Positions 7,325 through 16,928 of a DNA stretch of 56,044 nucleotides are shown here, one piece after another. Each line of letters starts with the position of its first letter. Within the stretch, counting starts at the first letter, position 1. Below the pieces are notes generated by a model. It saw nothing but the letters and a program-made list of their open reading frames with translations, ran no database searches and was not told where the DNA came from. The DNA is from Martensiomyces pterosporus (taxonomy: Eukaryota; Kickxellomycota; Kickxellomycetes; Kickxellales; Kickxellaceae). The DNA lies in assembly GCA_025201845.1 (NCBI GenBank), contig MU604024.1, forward strand, positions 6,842-62,885. Direction: 5' to 3'. The position numbers and the translations under genes were made by a program.

Positions 7325-9712
7325 TCAAACCTGGTCCGCAACCTCCTTGGCCTCCTTCCAGATCTCCAGGTTCTTCTCCGCCCACTCCAGGTGCATCTTG
7401 GCAAACGCAATCAGCGTAGCCTTCAGCTCCCTGACCTTCTGCTTCTGGAACCGATCCAGGTTGTCCTGCGTGCTCGTGTTAACCAGCACAAGGTCGTTGC
7501 TGAGCATCTCGAGCTGCTCTTCCAGGAGACTGATCCTGTCCGAGGCCCTGCCAATCTGGTTGCGGCGCATCTGCTCGGGGTCGACATCCATCATGCCATT
7601 CAGCGCATACGTGAGCCTGCTCATGATGCCGTCACCCAGAACCTTTGGCGACCTCAGCAGCCGCGCGCCGAACGACGGCGCTGAGCTGTTGCTGTTCGGT
7701 CCCTCCGAGCGCGCCTGTTGCCGCTGTGCCACCGGATGCCTGCTACTGTTGATGCTGTAGTCATACGGGCTGCTGCTGCCGGGCGCGGCTCCTAGCGCAG
7801 GCGTCGAGGCAGCAAGCTTGCTGCTGAGTCTGCCGCTGTCATCGCCATGCGGCTCCGATGGCGCATCTCCAGCAAACTGCTTCTGGAAATCCCTTGCGTT
7901 GCGCGACAGGCTCTGTGCCCTAATCCTGGGGTTCCCGCTGCTGCCAATGAACTCTGACCGGGCCATATGGCTGCTGCTGGGTGCTGCGCCATCGTCGCCA
8001 TGCTCCTCGGCCATACTGACCCACTGCTGTGCTTGGCCGGCACGCGACCGGGCATGCAAACGCGGCAGGGTGCTCCTGGTGCCGCCGCCCCACCTGGCCG
8101 ACTCCTCCTGCTGGAACTGCGCCAGCGGGTCATCGGCATCCTCCAGCGCCTCGCGCTTCGCGTCATCCAGATCGCCATTCAAAGCAGCCAAGCTAGCGGC
8201 CCCATTGTGGCCCCATCCGTTGGCTGTGCGGCGGTTGCCTGTGCCTGCCGACTCGCCGCTGTTGGCCGTGCCCGACCTCGACCTCAGGGCGCTATGTGTG
8301 GTGGTATTTTGGATTTCCGCGTCTTCGGGGATGCTTCTGGGCGCAAGCGTCGGCGTGAACTCCGCCTGGTATCCAGTTGACAAGGCCGAGGATATGCTGG
8401 CGCCGCGCGATCGGCCTCCAGCAGCAGCACTGCCGGCGGCAGCATGCAGAGAGGACGCATCGGTATTTGCCCTTTGCGGAGTGGCAAACCCATGGTGCGC
8501 CTCCTCTCCATCCTCCTCTTGCTCGTCGCTGCGGCTAGAAAGGACGCTGTACCGGCGCCCACCGGCGCCCTCTCCCGCCGCAGCTGGCAGTGCTGCGCCG
8601 TTGCCGGTCTCCAGCGCCTGCGCCAGCCGTTTTGCCTCATCGTCGGCCTGCAGCAGGCCATCCAGCTTTGCTCTCTGGCGCACCAGTGCCTCCTGCACGC
8701 TCTCCGTCTGCAAGTTCTTCAGCATGCGGAACCTCAGCACCTGCTTGATGATGGCCGCATACTGCGCGTACTCGTGGACAGGCTCGCTCACCTCAGCCTC
8801 CAAGTGCCCCAGCAGCTGGTTGATCTCAATATACGAGCTGTCCACAGCCTGCCCGGCCTTCTCGATAGCAGCCGCCAGCAGCTCGTGCTCCTGTTCCAGC
8901 AAGCTGAACCCATTCAGCGTCGCGCCCAGCTCCGCGTAATCCGCCGACAGCTCGCCCAGCTTGCGGTAGATTCTGCTTTCGTTCTTCTCCACCACCCCGG
9001 TAAACTGGTTCGCGTACTTGTTGGTAAACAGCTCGCAGTCCATCCACCTCGCCTCCACGTTCTTGATCGGCGCCAGGGTGCTCGGGACGGGCACGTCTCC
9101 AGCAAAGCTATTAGTCGCCGCAATCTTGGGCATCTGCACGTTGCTGCCGTCATTAATCGACGAGCCAGGTGCCCTGGAGGGCGACGAGTGCAGAGGGGAT
9201 TTGGGCAGATTAGTAATAACAGGCGAATGCAGCACCTCGGTCCACGAAACGCCGTTCTCCAAGAACCTGTGCACAATATGCTCGCTGCTCAGAATGGGGT
9301 GCTCTACCAGGTGGTTGATGAAGTGCTCTAGCATTCTCTTTCTTCTCTCAATAATGTACTGGTCCTCCTTGGCGCGCTTCTGCAGCACAGCGTACTGTGC
9401 GATGGAGTGCTTCTCGGGGATAGGGGGCACGATGAACGTCGGGTAGAGGCGGCAGAGGCAGGAGCGCAGGGACTCGAACTCGCTGTACCGGCGCTTTACC
9501 TCGTAGTCGCCGAACACGATGGAGTAGGCGATGAAGGATGCCCCGCTCTCGCTTAGCTTCTCGGCCTCGTTGATGTGCACCACGTAGTAGAGCTGCGGCG
9601 GCTGGTAGCCCATATTGTGGTCTTCGGCGTGCCTCTTCTGCTCAAGGGCATCGTCGAGCAATTCGTGGATGTGCCTGTCGATGCCACAACAGTAGTCGTC
9701 AAACTCTGTCAT
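7325..9712 (-). CDS. Sorting nexin, Snx41/Atg20 (SNX7/SNX30) type, PX-BAR
   Basis: A 795-residue protein. A PX domain spans about residues 38-155, with the phosphoinositide-binding signature RRYSEF at 74-79, the PPIPEK loop at 96-101 and a basic ERRKRML helix near 122-128. A BAR-like helical region follows (about 200-360), then a long disordered Ser/Arg/Ala-rich insertion (about 370-680), then a final helix pair (about 695-795) ending in a KATLIAFAKMHLEWAEKNLE segment. A BAR domain split by a long disordered insert is characteristic of fungal Snx41 and Atg20, which bind PI3P on endosomes, return the SNARE Snc1 to the Golgi and help cargo-selective autophagy. Which of the two paralogues it represents cannot be told. 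A single exon; the start is the ATG at 9712 immediately before the conserved N-terminus. Confidence 0.85.
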   Translation of the reverse strand: MTEFDDYCCGIDRHIHELLDDALEQKRHAEDHNMGYQPPQLYYVVHINEAEKLSESGASFIAYSIVFGDYEVKRRYSEFESLRSCLCRLYPTFIVPPIPEKHSIAQYAVLQKRAKEDQYIIERRKRMLEHFINHLVEHPILSSEHIVHRFLENGVSWTEVLHSPVITNLPKSPLHSSPSRAPGSSINDGSNVQMPKIAATNSFAGDVPVPSTLAPIKNVEARWMDCELFTNKYANQFTGVVEKNESRIYRKLGELSADYAELGATLNGFSLLEQEHELLAAAIEKAGQAVDSSYIEINQLLGHLEAEVSEPVHEYAQYAAIIKQVLRFRMLKNLQTESVQEALVRQRAKLDGLLQADDEAKRLAQALETGNGAALPAAAGEGAGGRRYSVLSSRSDEQEEDGEEAHHGFATPQRANTDASSLHAAAGSAAAGGRSRGASISSALSTGYQAEFTPTLAPRSIPEDAEIQNTTTHSALRSRSGTANSGESAGTGNRRTANGWGHNGAASLAALNGDLDDAKREALEDADDPLAQFQQEESARWGGGTRSTLPRLHARSRAGQAQQWVSMAEEHGDDGAAPSSSHMARSEFIGSSGNPRIRAQSLSRNARDFQKQFAGDAPSEPHGDDSGRLSSKLAASTPALGAAPGSSSPYDYSINSSRHPVAQRQQARSEGPNSNSSAPSFGARLLRSPKVLGDGIMSRLTYALNGMMDVDPEQMRRNQIGRASDRISLLEEQLEMLSNDLVLVNTSTQDNLDRFQKQKVRELKATLIAFAKMHLEWAEKNLEIWKEAKEVADQV

Positions 9713-10344
9713 TCTGCCAGATTGAGTAGCAATGGGTAGTGTTCAAATGCCGTTGATGGTAGGAGAGAGGGTTTGTGCAATTCAGATTGTGTGCGTGTCT
9801 ACAGTATAAAGGAAATAAAGCGGGCTTGTGATAGCGACGAGCGGAGGGGAGAGAGGGGCGCCAAGAGCGAGTGAGAAAGGACTAGGGTGCGATTTAGTAA
9901 TTCTGCATGACGACAGCTCCCTTGGAGCAGGCATTCTTTTTCTTCGCTCCCGCTCTGTCGGCCACAGCTCCCCCCTCCGCGCAGCAGCCGGCAGCTCTCT
10001 CGTATCGTGTGTCCATTCCGCTACTGCCTGCAGACTGGCAGGCGAGGGAGGACAGCGGGCTCGCTCCTTCGTGTAGAGGGGCGCTTTCTTTCGCCACACT
10101 CGCCCACAGCTGCCATGTCCTTTTTGCAGCAGCCGAGCGCACTCGATGCCAGCACAGATATGCATCAGAAGACTGGTGTCAGCTGCTCCGGTGCGGGAGC
10201 GACAAATGAGGCGGCCTGCAGGTCACGCAGCGCACGAGGAGCACTGGATGTTGAATGTGTATATCGATTTGCTAGAAGGAGAAAAGGGCAGGAAAGTGGT
10301 CTAAATACAGTATAGTCAGTGAGTGGGTGTGATGCAGGGGTATC
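9713..10344. other. Intergenic: sorting-nexin promoter and RRN3 3' side
   Basis: No gene-like frame with typical composition. Several overlapping short frames exist on both strands without ATG context or homology. Confidence 0.4.
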
Positions 10345-12590
10345 TTACATCTTGGTGTAGCCGCCCTGTCCGGGGAACAGCGCGATGGGCGGCACCGGCG
10401 ATATGGACATGGCAACCATCTGCTCCACAACGCCCTCCTCGTCCTCGTCCTCGCCGTCGTCGCTCTCGCTGCCCTCCTCGTCGCTCTCGTCGTCGTCGTC
10501 CTGGCCAATGCCCTTCCACTCGAGGTAGATCCCGTCAATGTACTGGCGCGATATGGGCAGCGTCAGCGGGTCAAACGGGAAGAAGGTATCCAGCTCCCTC
10601 CGAAGGACCAGCTCGGGGCTCACCGCCCCGCTGCTTTCGCTTCCCTCTCCATCCTGGTTGGTGGTGCTGCGCTTGTTCTGCTGCAGAACGGCGTAGCAGA
10701 ACATGAAGTTGGTCTGGCTAGCCACCGACGCAAACTGCTGAGCCACGGCCGATGCGCAAGCGCGGAGGGGGTTGAGCTTGGAGAACACAATGCGCTGGAT
10801 GCCCTCGACCTCATGGCACCACCGCAGGCTGTCCAGCTCCGTCTCCACCAGCGGCCCGCCGCCTACCGCCTCGGCCAAGTCCCGCCATCTGAAGCAAAAT
10901 GCGTAGAGGACCGCTTGCGTGACCGCATAGAACACCGCGTGCCGCTCAAAGTCCGATGCCGCGGACAGCGCACCCAGCTGCCTGCCCACACCCAGCTTGG
11001 AGCCCAGAGCCTGGGCATACGACTTGGCGCCAAACAGCGCGCTGCGGGCCTTTCGAGCCTCCTCCTCGTTCTTCACCTGCTGCTCGTGCCAGTCCAAATA
11101 GGCATTGGCCCACTGCACCAGAACGCCAATGACGTTGCGCACAATCTGCGGGGATAGGAAGTTGGCTCTTGCGACGAAGCTGCCCAGATAGGATGCAGCA
11201 GCGACCTTGGATACATTCGACACCGTGTCGGTGGCCGCGTCCCGCACGGGGTCGCCCACCTTGCCCATCATGGTCCCCAGGAACACGTCTGCGTACTGCG
11301 GGTCCTTGGCGCTCAGGTAGAAGATGAAGAACTGCGTGTACCGCGACTTGAACGTCGGCAAGATTATGGTGTCAAACAGATCAAGGAACAGCAGGAACAG
11401 CTGCGACGTCGACTCGGGCATCGTGCCCAGCTCCAGGTCAATGACGCAGTGCTTCTCAAGCCAGGCAAAGATCGTGTTCATCATGGCATCCAGCTTGGTG
11501 GCCGTCCTCTTGGCATTGTGCTTGACCTTTCCCAGATCATCGCCATCGCTCAGATCCGACTCTGAATCTGAATCTGACCCCGACTCCGACCCCGACTCTG
11601 ACTCAGAGTCAGATGCATCTGCTCTGTCGTCCTCCTTGTCCATCTCAAACTGGAACACGCCCTCCTCATCTTCGCCTCCACTCTCCTCGTCCTCGTCCTC
11701 TCCCTCTTCATCGTCCGATTCCAGGTCCTCCAGCTCAACCTGCACCTCCACGTCCACCTGAATGACCCTGCTGAGCACCACCCTAAGCACGTCCCTCCTT
11801 ACACCCAGGGCATACTCCAGGCACCTCAGTGTGTTCTGCAAAAACACCACCTGCTTGTTGGTCTTGACCGTCCTAAACGGGCATGCCTCCACGATGGCCG
11901 CAGCCAAGCTGGTGCCGCAGGTCGGGATAGTGCGGTAAATCTCCTTGATAAGCGCATGCAGCCTGTCATGCACCAAAGGCGCTGCCGCAGCCTCTCCGCT
12001 CTGACCGCCAAACGTAAACCATCGTACGAGCGCCGCCATTGCGTCTGGAACCCACACCGGGTGGGCCGACAGGATCTGAATCACCAGGGTGGCGTATCGG
12101 TGGACAAATCTCTCGTCCGGGTTGGGGATCCAGTCGCTGTAAAAGATCGTGCTCACCAGCTCCCTATACGTGATGCTCAAGGAGGAGACATTCTCGGACA
12201 AAGCAGAGATCCACGGCATCACCTCCTCGGCGTACTTGTCGGCGGCCACGGGGGAGGCGTGCTTGGAGTAGGAGAAGATCTTGACCAGCTTGTAGTACTC
12301 CTCAGGGCTTCCCTACAAACAAAAGCAACCTTACAGAACAGCGGAAGGCATGTCAGGTAAGTGTGAGTGCACATATGAGACACACAGGGGACCCGCCAGT
12401 GTGCGCCTTTGTGTGCACGCACCTCTTTTGCTTGCTTGAGCGCATTCTCGGTGAATTTCCGCAGGAACACGGACTTGTCGATGGACAGCGCCTGGACGCC
12501 ATCGAATGACGTGGTGGCTTTGGCTGACAGCATCTTTGGCTCTGCCACGTCCACTGTTGTTTTCTGCTGCACCCTTCTATTTGCCATCAT
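10345..12590 (-). CDS. RRN3: RNA polymerase I-specific initiation factor Rrn3 (TIF-IA), two exons
   Basis: Exon 1 is 12423-12590 and exon 2 is 10345-12312. The intron 12313-12422 (110 nt) has GT..AG ends and joins in phase 0 (KQAKE to GSPEEYY). The product is about 711 residues. The N-terminal HEAT-like half, the run around CRYL-type ECLEYALGV and a C-terminal block ending the fold (FPFDPLTLPISRQYI, then YLEWKGI) are typical of Rrn3. It bridges Pol I and core factor at rDNA promoters and is controlled by growth signals through phosphorylation. Two strongly acidic tracts are present: an Asp/Glu/Ser run near residues 235-290 and another near the C-terminus. Yeast Rrn3 also has a central acidic serine patch that is a phosphorylation target. 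Either of two adjacent ATGs (12588-12590 or 12585-12587) may start it. Confidence 0.88.
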
Positions 12591-12908
12591 TAGGAGCAGG
12601 GAATGCGATGTTCTAATTAGGGTAGGAGAAGCGAAACAAACAAACAATACTGCGGCTGAGAAGGGTGGACAACAAAAACTTTTCTGCTCAGGCAGGCGAT
12701 GCGGCGTGAGCAGCGCCCAGTTTTTTTTTTTGCTGCGTTCAAACTAACGGCTCGCTATCTGATGGCTCGGCTCAGTGCACGCGGTTTGGGTGAAATTCGG
12801 AGCAAAGGGAGGAGAGGCCTCTACGTCAGGCCAGAGACAAGGTGTGCATGTGCCTCTCTTTCCTCTCCACTCGCCCACACCCCGCTTCCCTCGCTATTCG
12901 CAATTTGA
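12591..12908. promoter_or_regulatory. Shared divergent promoter of RRN3 and the TPR-protein gene
   Basis: A 318-nt interval between divergent starts. It contains a T-run at about 12719-12731. No clear TATA box is seen; initiation on both sides is presumably TATA-less. Confidence 0.45.
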
Positions 12909-13580
12909 ATGCAACCACCTATGGCTTCAATTCGCTCACTCGCCACTCGCACCGTCTCAACGCGGGCAATCGCCACGCTCGCCCACCAACGGCTGCTGCC
13001 TGCAGCCCATACCCTCCAGCGGCTGCCGCAGATCAAGTGCAGCTCAGTACTCTCGCAGTCCCGTCGCTTTGCATCAGACATTGAGTTCGGCAACAGCGGC
13101 AAGTCTGCTCCGCAGCAGGCCCAAGAGTCCATGTCCCTTGGTGTTGACGCACTCGCTCAGGGCAACACGCAGCAGGCGCTGGACCACTTCTCGCACGCCC
13201 TGACGCTCAGCCCCACGGCCGACGCACACTACAACATTGGCATCTGCCACTACACCCTGGGCAGCGTGGACAAGGCCCTCGAGCACTGGGAGCAAGCCCT
13301 GGTGCTGGATCCCAACCAGGCCGACGCCCACGTGAATGCCGGCAACGTGTACTTTATGAACAAGAAGGACGCTCAAAGCGCCATCCGGCATATGGTCAAG
13401 GCCGTCGAGCTGGCGCCCAAGGATGGGGAGATCCAGTTCAACCTTGGATGCATGTATGAGGCAACGGGCCAGCTGGAGTCGGCGATCAAGATGTATGACA
13501 GGGCGGCAAGCAATGGGCTGGAGAAGGCCAGAACGCACATGCGCAACACGATGGCAAAGCAGATGAGGAAGAAGCTTTAA
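12909..13580 (+). CDS. TPR-repeat protein with mitochondrial-type presequence
   Basis: A 223-residue single-exon protein. The first ~55 residues are rich in Arg, Ser, Thr and Ala with almost no acidic residues (from MASIRSLATRTVSTRAIATL to SRRFAS). This fits a cleavable mitochondrial targeting sequence. Three to four tetratricopeptide repeats follow from about residue 70 to 205 (ALDHFSHALTLSP, ALEHWEQALVLDP, AIRHMVKAVELAP, AIKMYDRAASNG). TPRs form a helical scaffold for protein binding. Similar small proteins occur across fungi without a firm function. Either Met1 (12909) or Met5 (12921) could be the start. It converges on the orphan gene to its right, with 93 nt between the two stop codons. 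Confidence 0.75.
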   Translation: MQPPMASIRSLATRTVSTRAIATLAHQRLLPAAHTLQRLPQIKCSSVLSQSRRFASDIEFGNSGKSAPQQAQESMSLGVDALAQGNTQQALDHFSHALTLSPTADAHYNIGICHYTLGSVDKALEHWEQALVLDPNQADAHVNAGNVYFMNKKDAQSAIRHMVKAVELAPKDGEIQFNLGCMYEATGQLESAIKMYDRAASNGLEKARTHMRNTMAKQMRKKL

Positions 13581-13673
13581 GTAGCGCTGACAGCGCAGTA
13601 TACTACAATATATGGCATAAGTGCCGGTAAACGAATACGAATATGCTGGATGATTGGTGGTGGAATGCGCAGA

Positions 13674-16600
13674 TCAAGCACAGATCGCCCTGCACTCTCT
13701 TGCAGTGGTGACGCAGGGCGCAAACCACCACAGGATGCAGTTGTATCCGAGACGCAGGGGGTATGCAACAGTGTCCCGCAGTCTTCCAGACCGCCTGGAT
13801 GTCTCCATGCTTGCTGGCCGCTGCCGATACAGGTGGCCCCAGGAGCTGTTCACCGAGGGCAAGAAGCTTCCGCCTGCCGCAGTGGTGGCAGAGTGTGCTT
13901 GCGTCTGTGCCACGGAATGTGGGCTGCCCTTGCCATGGTGCCTCTTGCGCGTGAATAGCCAGCGCGACGACGGTGTGCCGGACACCATGGGTCCACAGCA
14001 AGGTGCTGGTTCGTCGACTATGCTGTGGCCAATGCTTGCAGGTGGCAGTGGCCGGTGGTTTGAGGTAGACTCCCGCTGGCTGCTTCTGCGGCTGTTGCCC
14101 CTGCTGCCCCTGCTGCCCTTGCTGCCCTTGCTGCCCTTGCTTGCTCTTTGCACCGGCCCAGAGAGCTGGGTGGCTGTGTTTCTGCCTGCCTGCTCGTGTC
14201 CAGCAGAAGCTATCGCCGCTGCTCTCCTCCCGGTCTGATCCTCTGTGCCAAGGGTGGTGGTGGGGCTGCCAGAGGGTACCGAGCTGCACTTTTTTCCTTT
14301 GCTACTGCTTGACCCACTCCTCCTCCTGCTCCTCCTGCTCACCCTCCTTCTCCCGCCAGCAGCGGGCATTGACGCTCTTCTTTCGGCGCCCCGCTCCAGC
14401 CTCGCCGCGGCTGTTTTCAAGCCTGAATCGTATCCAACCGTCGCTGAGCGACCTCTCCTTTCGCCTATACACGGCAGCGTAGCATCCGCTGAAGTATGGC
14501 CGCCCCAAGCCTGCTGAGGAGGAGGGCTGGATGTGCTCTTCGGGCGGCCGTCGGAGAAAAAACGCAGCGACGACTGGGGCCGCTGGAACGGACTCGGGCA
14601 CTCGGCTTGGATCTCGCAGAGCCGGTCAGCAGGACTCGCACCAGCACTCGTAGGCAGGGGCTCTTCGGGGCGTGGCTGGGGGTGGTGCGCTTGAGCGATG
14701 GAGTCGGTAAGCGGGATTCCCCACAGCTCGACACCAGTATCTGAGGGTGCTGGCTGGTGGAGGGCAGGCGAGCCCCTCTCGTCGAGCATGTTGGGCGTTC
14801 GCGAGACGAGTGCAACGTAGAGCGATGAGCTGGGAGAGGGACCTGTGGATACGCCGATGGACAGGTTGTCGCGGACATCATCTGAAGGCTGGCTGGGGCT
14901 GGGCTGGGGCGGGCTGAGGATTTGGTCCATGGGTCTGTCTGCCCGCAATGCGAGCATTCTAAAGAAAAACTGGCCATGGCTGTCCACGTCAGCGGGCTGC
15001 TCTTCATGCCTCTGCTGGCTTGGAGTGGCTGCTGGAGCACCGGCACCCGCATGTGGCTCTGCCTCAAACGTGACTACTCTTGCGGGTTCCTTGCGAGGAC
15101 TCTTGAAGCCCTCCCATTTCAACTCTGGCTTCGCTGCAGGCACTGAGGCTGCCCTCTCTGCCACTGGGTCCGCCGCACTCTCACCGATTTTCAATGGCCC
15201 GCCCTCTGTCTTAGCATCCTGAGCAGCTGTGCCTGCAGCTTTGCCTGTAGCCTCCCTCTCCCTCGTCAGCGGCGACGGAGTGCGTATATGTACGTCCTCC
15301 ACGCCCACGTTGTAGTGCGCCAGCTTGCGTTCAGGCGCATCGGGCAGCAGGTCAATGTCAAAGGAGCAGCAGTACGAGCTGTTGATCTCCTGGCTGGCCA
15401 GGTCGTAGCCAGGATCGTTATAGTAGCTCTCGCTGAGGTCTATTTCCTGTATGCTGCCTGAAGCGCTGTGCAGTTGGATGACGATGGACTCTGGTCGCTT
15501 GGCTACCAAGTGCCCCTCCTTGGTGTACACGGGCCCGGCTTCGGCGACTTCCTTCGACGTGGGCAGTTGCCGGTGCGCCGGCTGGAGCTTGTTTAGACGC
15601 GACCTTGGCACGGCAATGGGTCTGTCGCTGTGGCTCTCGGTCGCCTTGCCCTTTGCCGGGGGTTTGGCAGGCGCTCCCTTAGAGCCGTGGGTGCGTGCAC
15701 TGGATCCACTGCTGAGCTGCCTGCTAGCTGTGTGCATGGTCGAGGGTATGCGGGTTGAGGAAGACGAGGTGGAGGGGTGCTGTGGAGCAGAGGAGGGGTG
15801 TGAAAGACGCCGGCGGATAGTGGGAATCTGCGATGATTCACCTCCAGTGCCACTGCTACTACCGCTTGTCCGGGCCACCTGAGCAGCAGCATGGCGACTG
15901 TGAATGAGGTCATTGTTGGAGGCCGTAGCAGCAGCAGCAGCAGCAGCGAAGCCGTGAGAAGCGCTGGCGCCTCTATGCTTCGCGTCCTTGCTACCTGTGC
16001 GGCTCTCCGTACCACGTTTACTACTGCCTACTACCTGGTAGATGGCCTCCACCGAGAGCTCCCTAGAATCGCTGCTGCCCTTTTCTTCAATCACAATAAT
16101 GTCCCTGCTCTTCGGCCGCAAAACTGCCAACCGATCGACCTCCCTGCGCACCTGCCGCGTATCGGCAGTAGGCACAAGGATGAGCTGGTCGTGCAGGGAG
16201 CTGCTTCTTGTAATGCCCATGGGACTGTTGGCCGCTTTGCGTCGTTGTATTTTGTGCTGCGTGTTGCCCCTGTCGCTCAACTGCACCCTGACGCCATGCA
16301 GACCCCTCAACCCTCTTTCGGCATTAGCACCGTTGCCACTGCTGTCCGGCATGTGGGCTGATGGCAGCGGCGAAGCATCGGTGATTGGCGTATGTGGGGT
16401 GCTTGAGTGTTCCCTTGTTGATGCGTTGAGCGCACTAGCCGTGGGCTGCTCATTGGCACTCGCCTGTGGCTGCTGTGGTAGTTCGGGCGTATGTGGGGAG
16501 CTGTGGGCTGGTGAGGCCGGGGCGTAGTACTGGGACGGCATCACACGGGCGCCTGGAGAGCCCCTGATGTGCGGACGGATGGACGAGAAGCTGTCGGTGT

Positions 16601-16928
16601 CGATGGTTAGCGCGGGGCTGTGCACCAGCGACCTTTCGCTGTCATCTGGATCCGCAAGTCGTGGCTGTGGCTGTGGCTGCGGCTGCGGCTGTGATTGTGC
16701 AGGGTAGCTGGGACGGGCGAGTGGGGACGGAGGCAGCTGCGATGGACCGTCGGTGAGCAAGCGGGTTGTTGCTGTGTTTTCGGGCAATGGGCTATCCCTG
16801 CTATTAGCTGCCGGAGCCGCAGACTCTGCATGGCGCTGCATCGTCTGCCGAGTGTGCGTGGTGCCTGAACCTGCTGGGTTGAGGGATCCCTTATCCAAAT
16901 GTGAGCTGCGACGGCTCTTGCTGGACAT
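13674..16928 (-). CDS. Large disordered protein of unknown function
   Basis: An uninterrupted 1084-codon frame with ATG at 16926-16928 and TGA at 13674-13676. Most of the product is low complexity, rich in Ser, Pro, Ala and Arg. It includes a QPQPQPQPQP run, a poly-Ala tract encoded by a GCA/GCT-type repeat near 15922-15945, and a KGSKGSKGSRGSRG stretch near the end encoded by 9-bp units (about 14100-14145). Two segments look folded. One is near residues 240-300 (LILVPTADTRQVRREVDRLA, then DIIVIEEKG). The other is near 480-550 (IVIQLHSASGSIQEIDLS, then YYNDPGYDL). No domain is recognised. Length, a single frame and third-position GC support coding. It may be a scaffold or signalling protein; that is a guess. 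Confidence 0.65.
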   Translation of the reverse strand: MSSKSRRSSHLDKGSLNPAGSGTTHTRQTMQRHAESAAPAANSRDSPLPENTATTRLLTDGPSQLPPSPLARPSYPAQSQPQPQPQPQPRLADPDDSERSLVHSPALTIDTDSFSSIRPHIRGSPGARVMPSQYYAPASPAHSSPHTPELPQQPQASANEQPTASALNASTREHSSTPHTPITDASPLPSAHMPDSSGNGANAERGLRGLHGVRVQLSDRGNTQHKIQRRKAANSPMGITRSSSLHDQLILVPTADTRQVRREVDRLAVLRPKSRDIIVIEEKGSSDSRELSVEAIYQVVGSSKRGTESRTGSKDAKHRGASASHGFAAAAAAATASNNDLIHSRHAAAQVARTSGSSSGTGGESSQIPTIRRRLSHPSSAPQHPSTSSSSTRIPSTMHTASRQLSSGSSARTHGSKGAPAKPPAKGKATESHSDRPIAVPRSRLNKLQPAHRQLPTSKEVAEAGPVYTKEGHLVAKRPESIVIQLHSASGSIQEIDLSESYYNDPGYDLASQEINSSYCCSFDIDLLPDAPERKLAHYNVGVEDVHIRTPSPLTREREATGKAAGTAAQDAKTEGGPLKIGESAADPVAERAASVPAAKPELKWEGFKSPRKEPARVVTFEAEPHAGAGAPAATPSQQRHEEQPADVDSHGQFFFRMLALRADRPMDQILSPPQPSPSQPSDDVRDNLSIGVSTGPSPSSSLYVALVSRTPNMLDERGSPALHQPAPSDTGVELWGIPLTDSIAQAHHPQPRPEEPLPTSAGASPADRLCEIQAECPSPFQRPQSSLRFFSDGRPKSTSSPPPQQAWGGHTSADATLPCIGERRGRSATVGYDSGLKTAAARLERGAERRASMPAAGGRRRVSRRSRRRSGSSSSKGKKCSSVPSGSPTTTLGTEDQTGRRAAAIASAGHEQAGRNTATQLSGPVQRASKGSKGSKGSRGSRGNSRRSSQRESTSNHRPLPPASIGHSIVDEPAPCCGPMVSGTPSSRWLFTRKRHHGKGSPHSVAQTQAHSATTAAGGSFLPSVNSSWGHLYRQRPASMETSRRSGRLRDTVAYPLRLGYNCILWWFAPCVTTARECRAICA

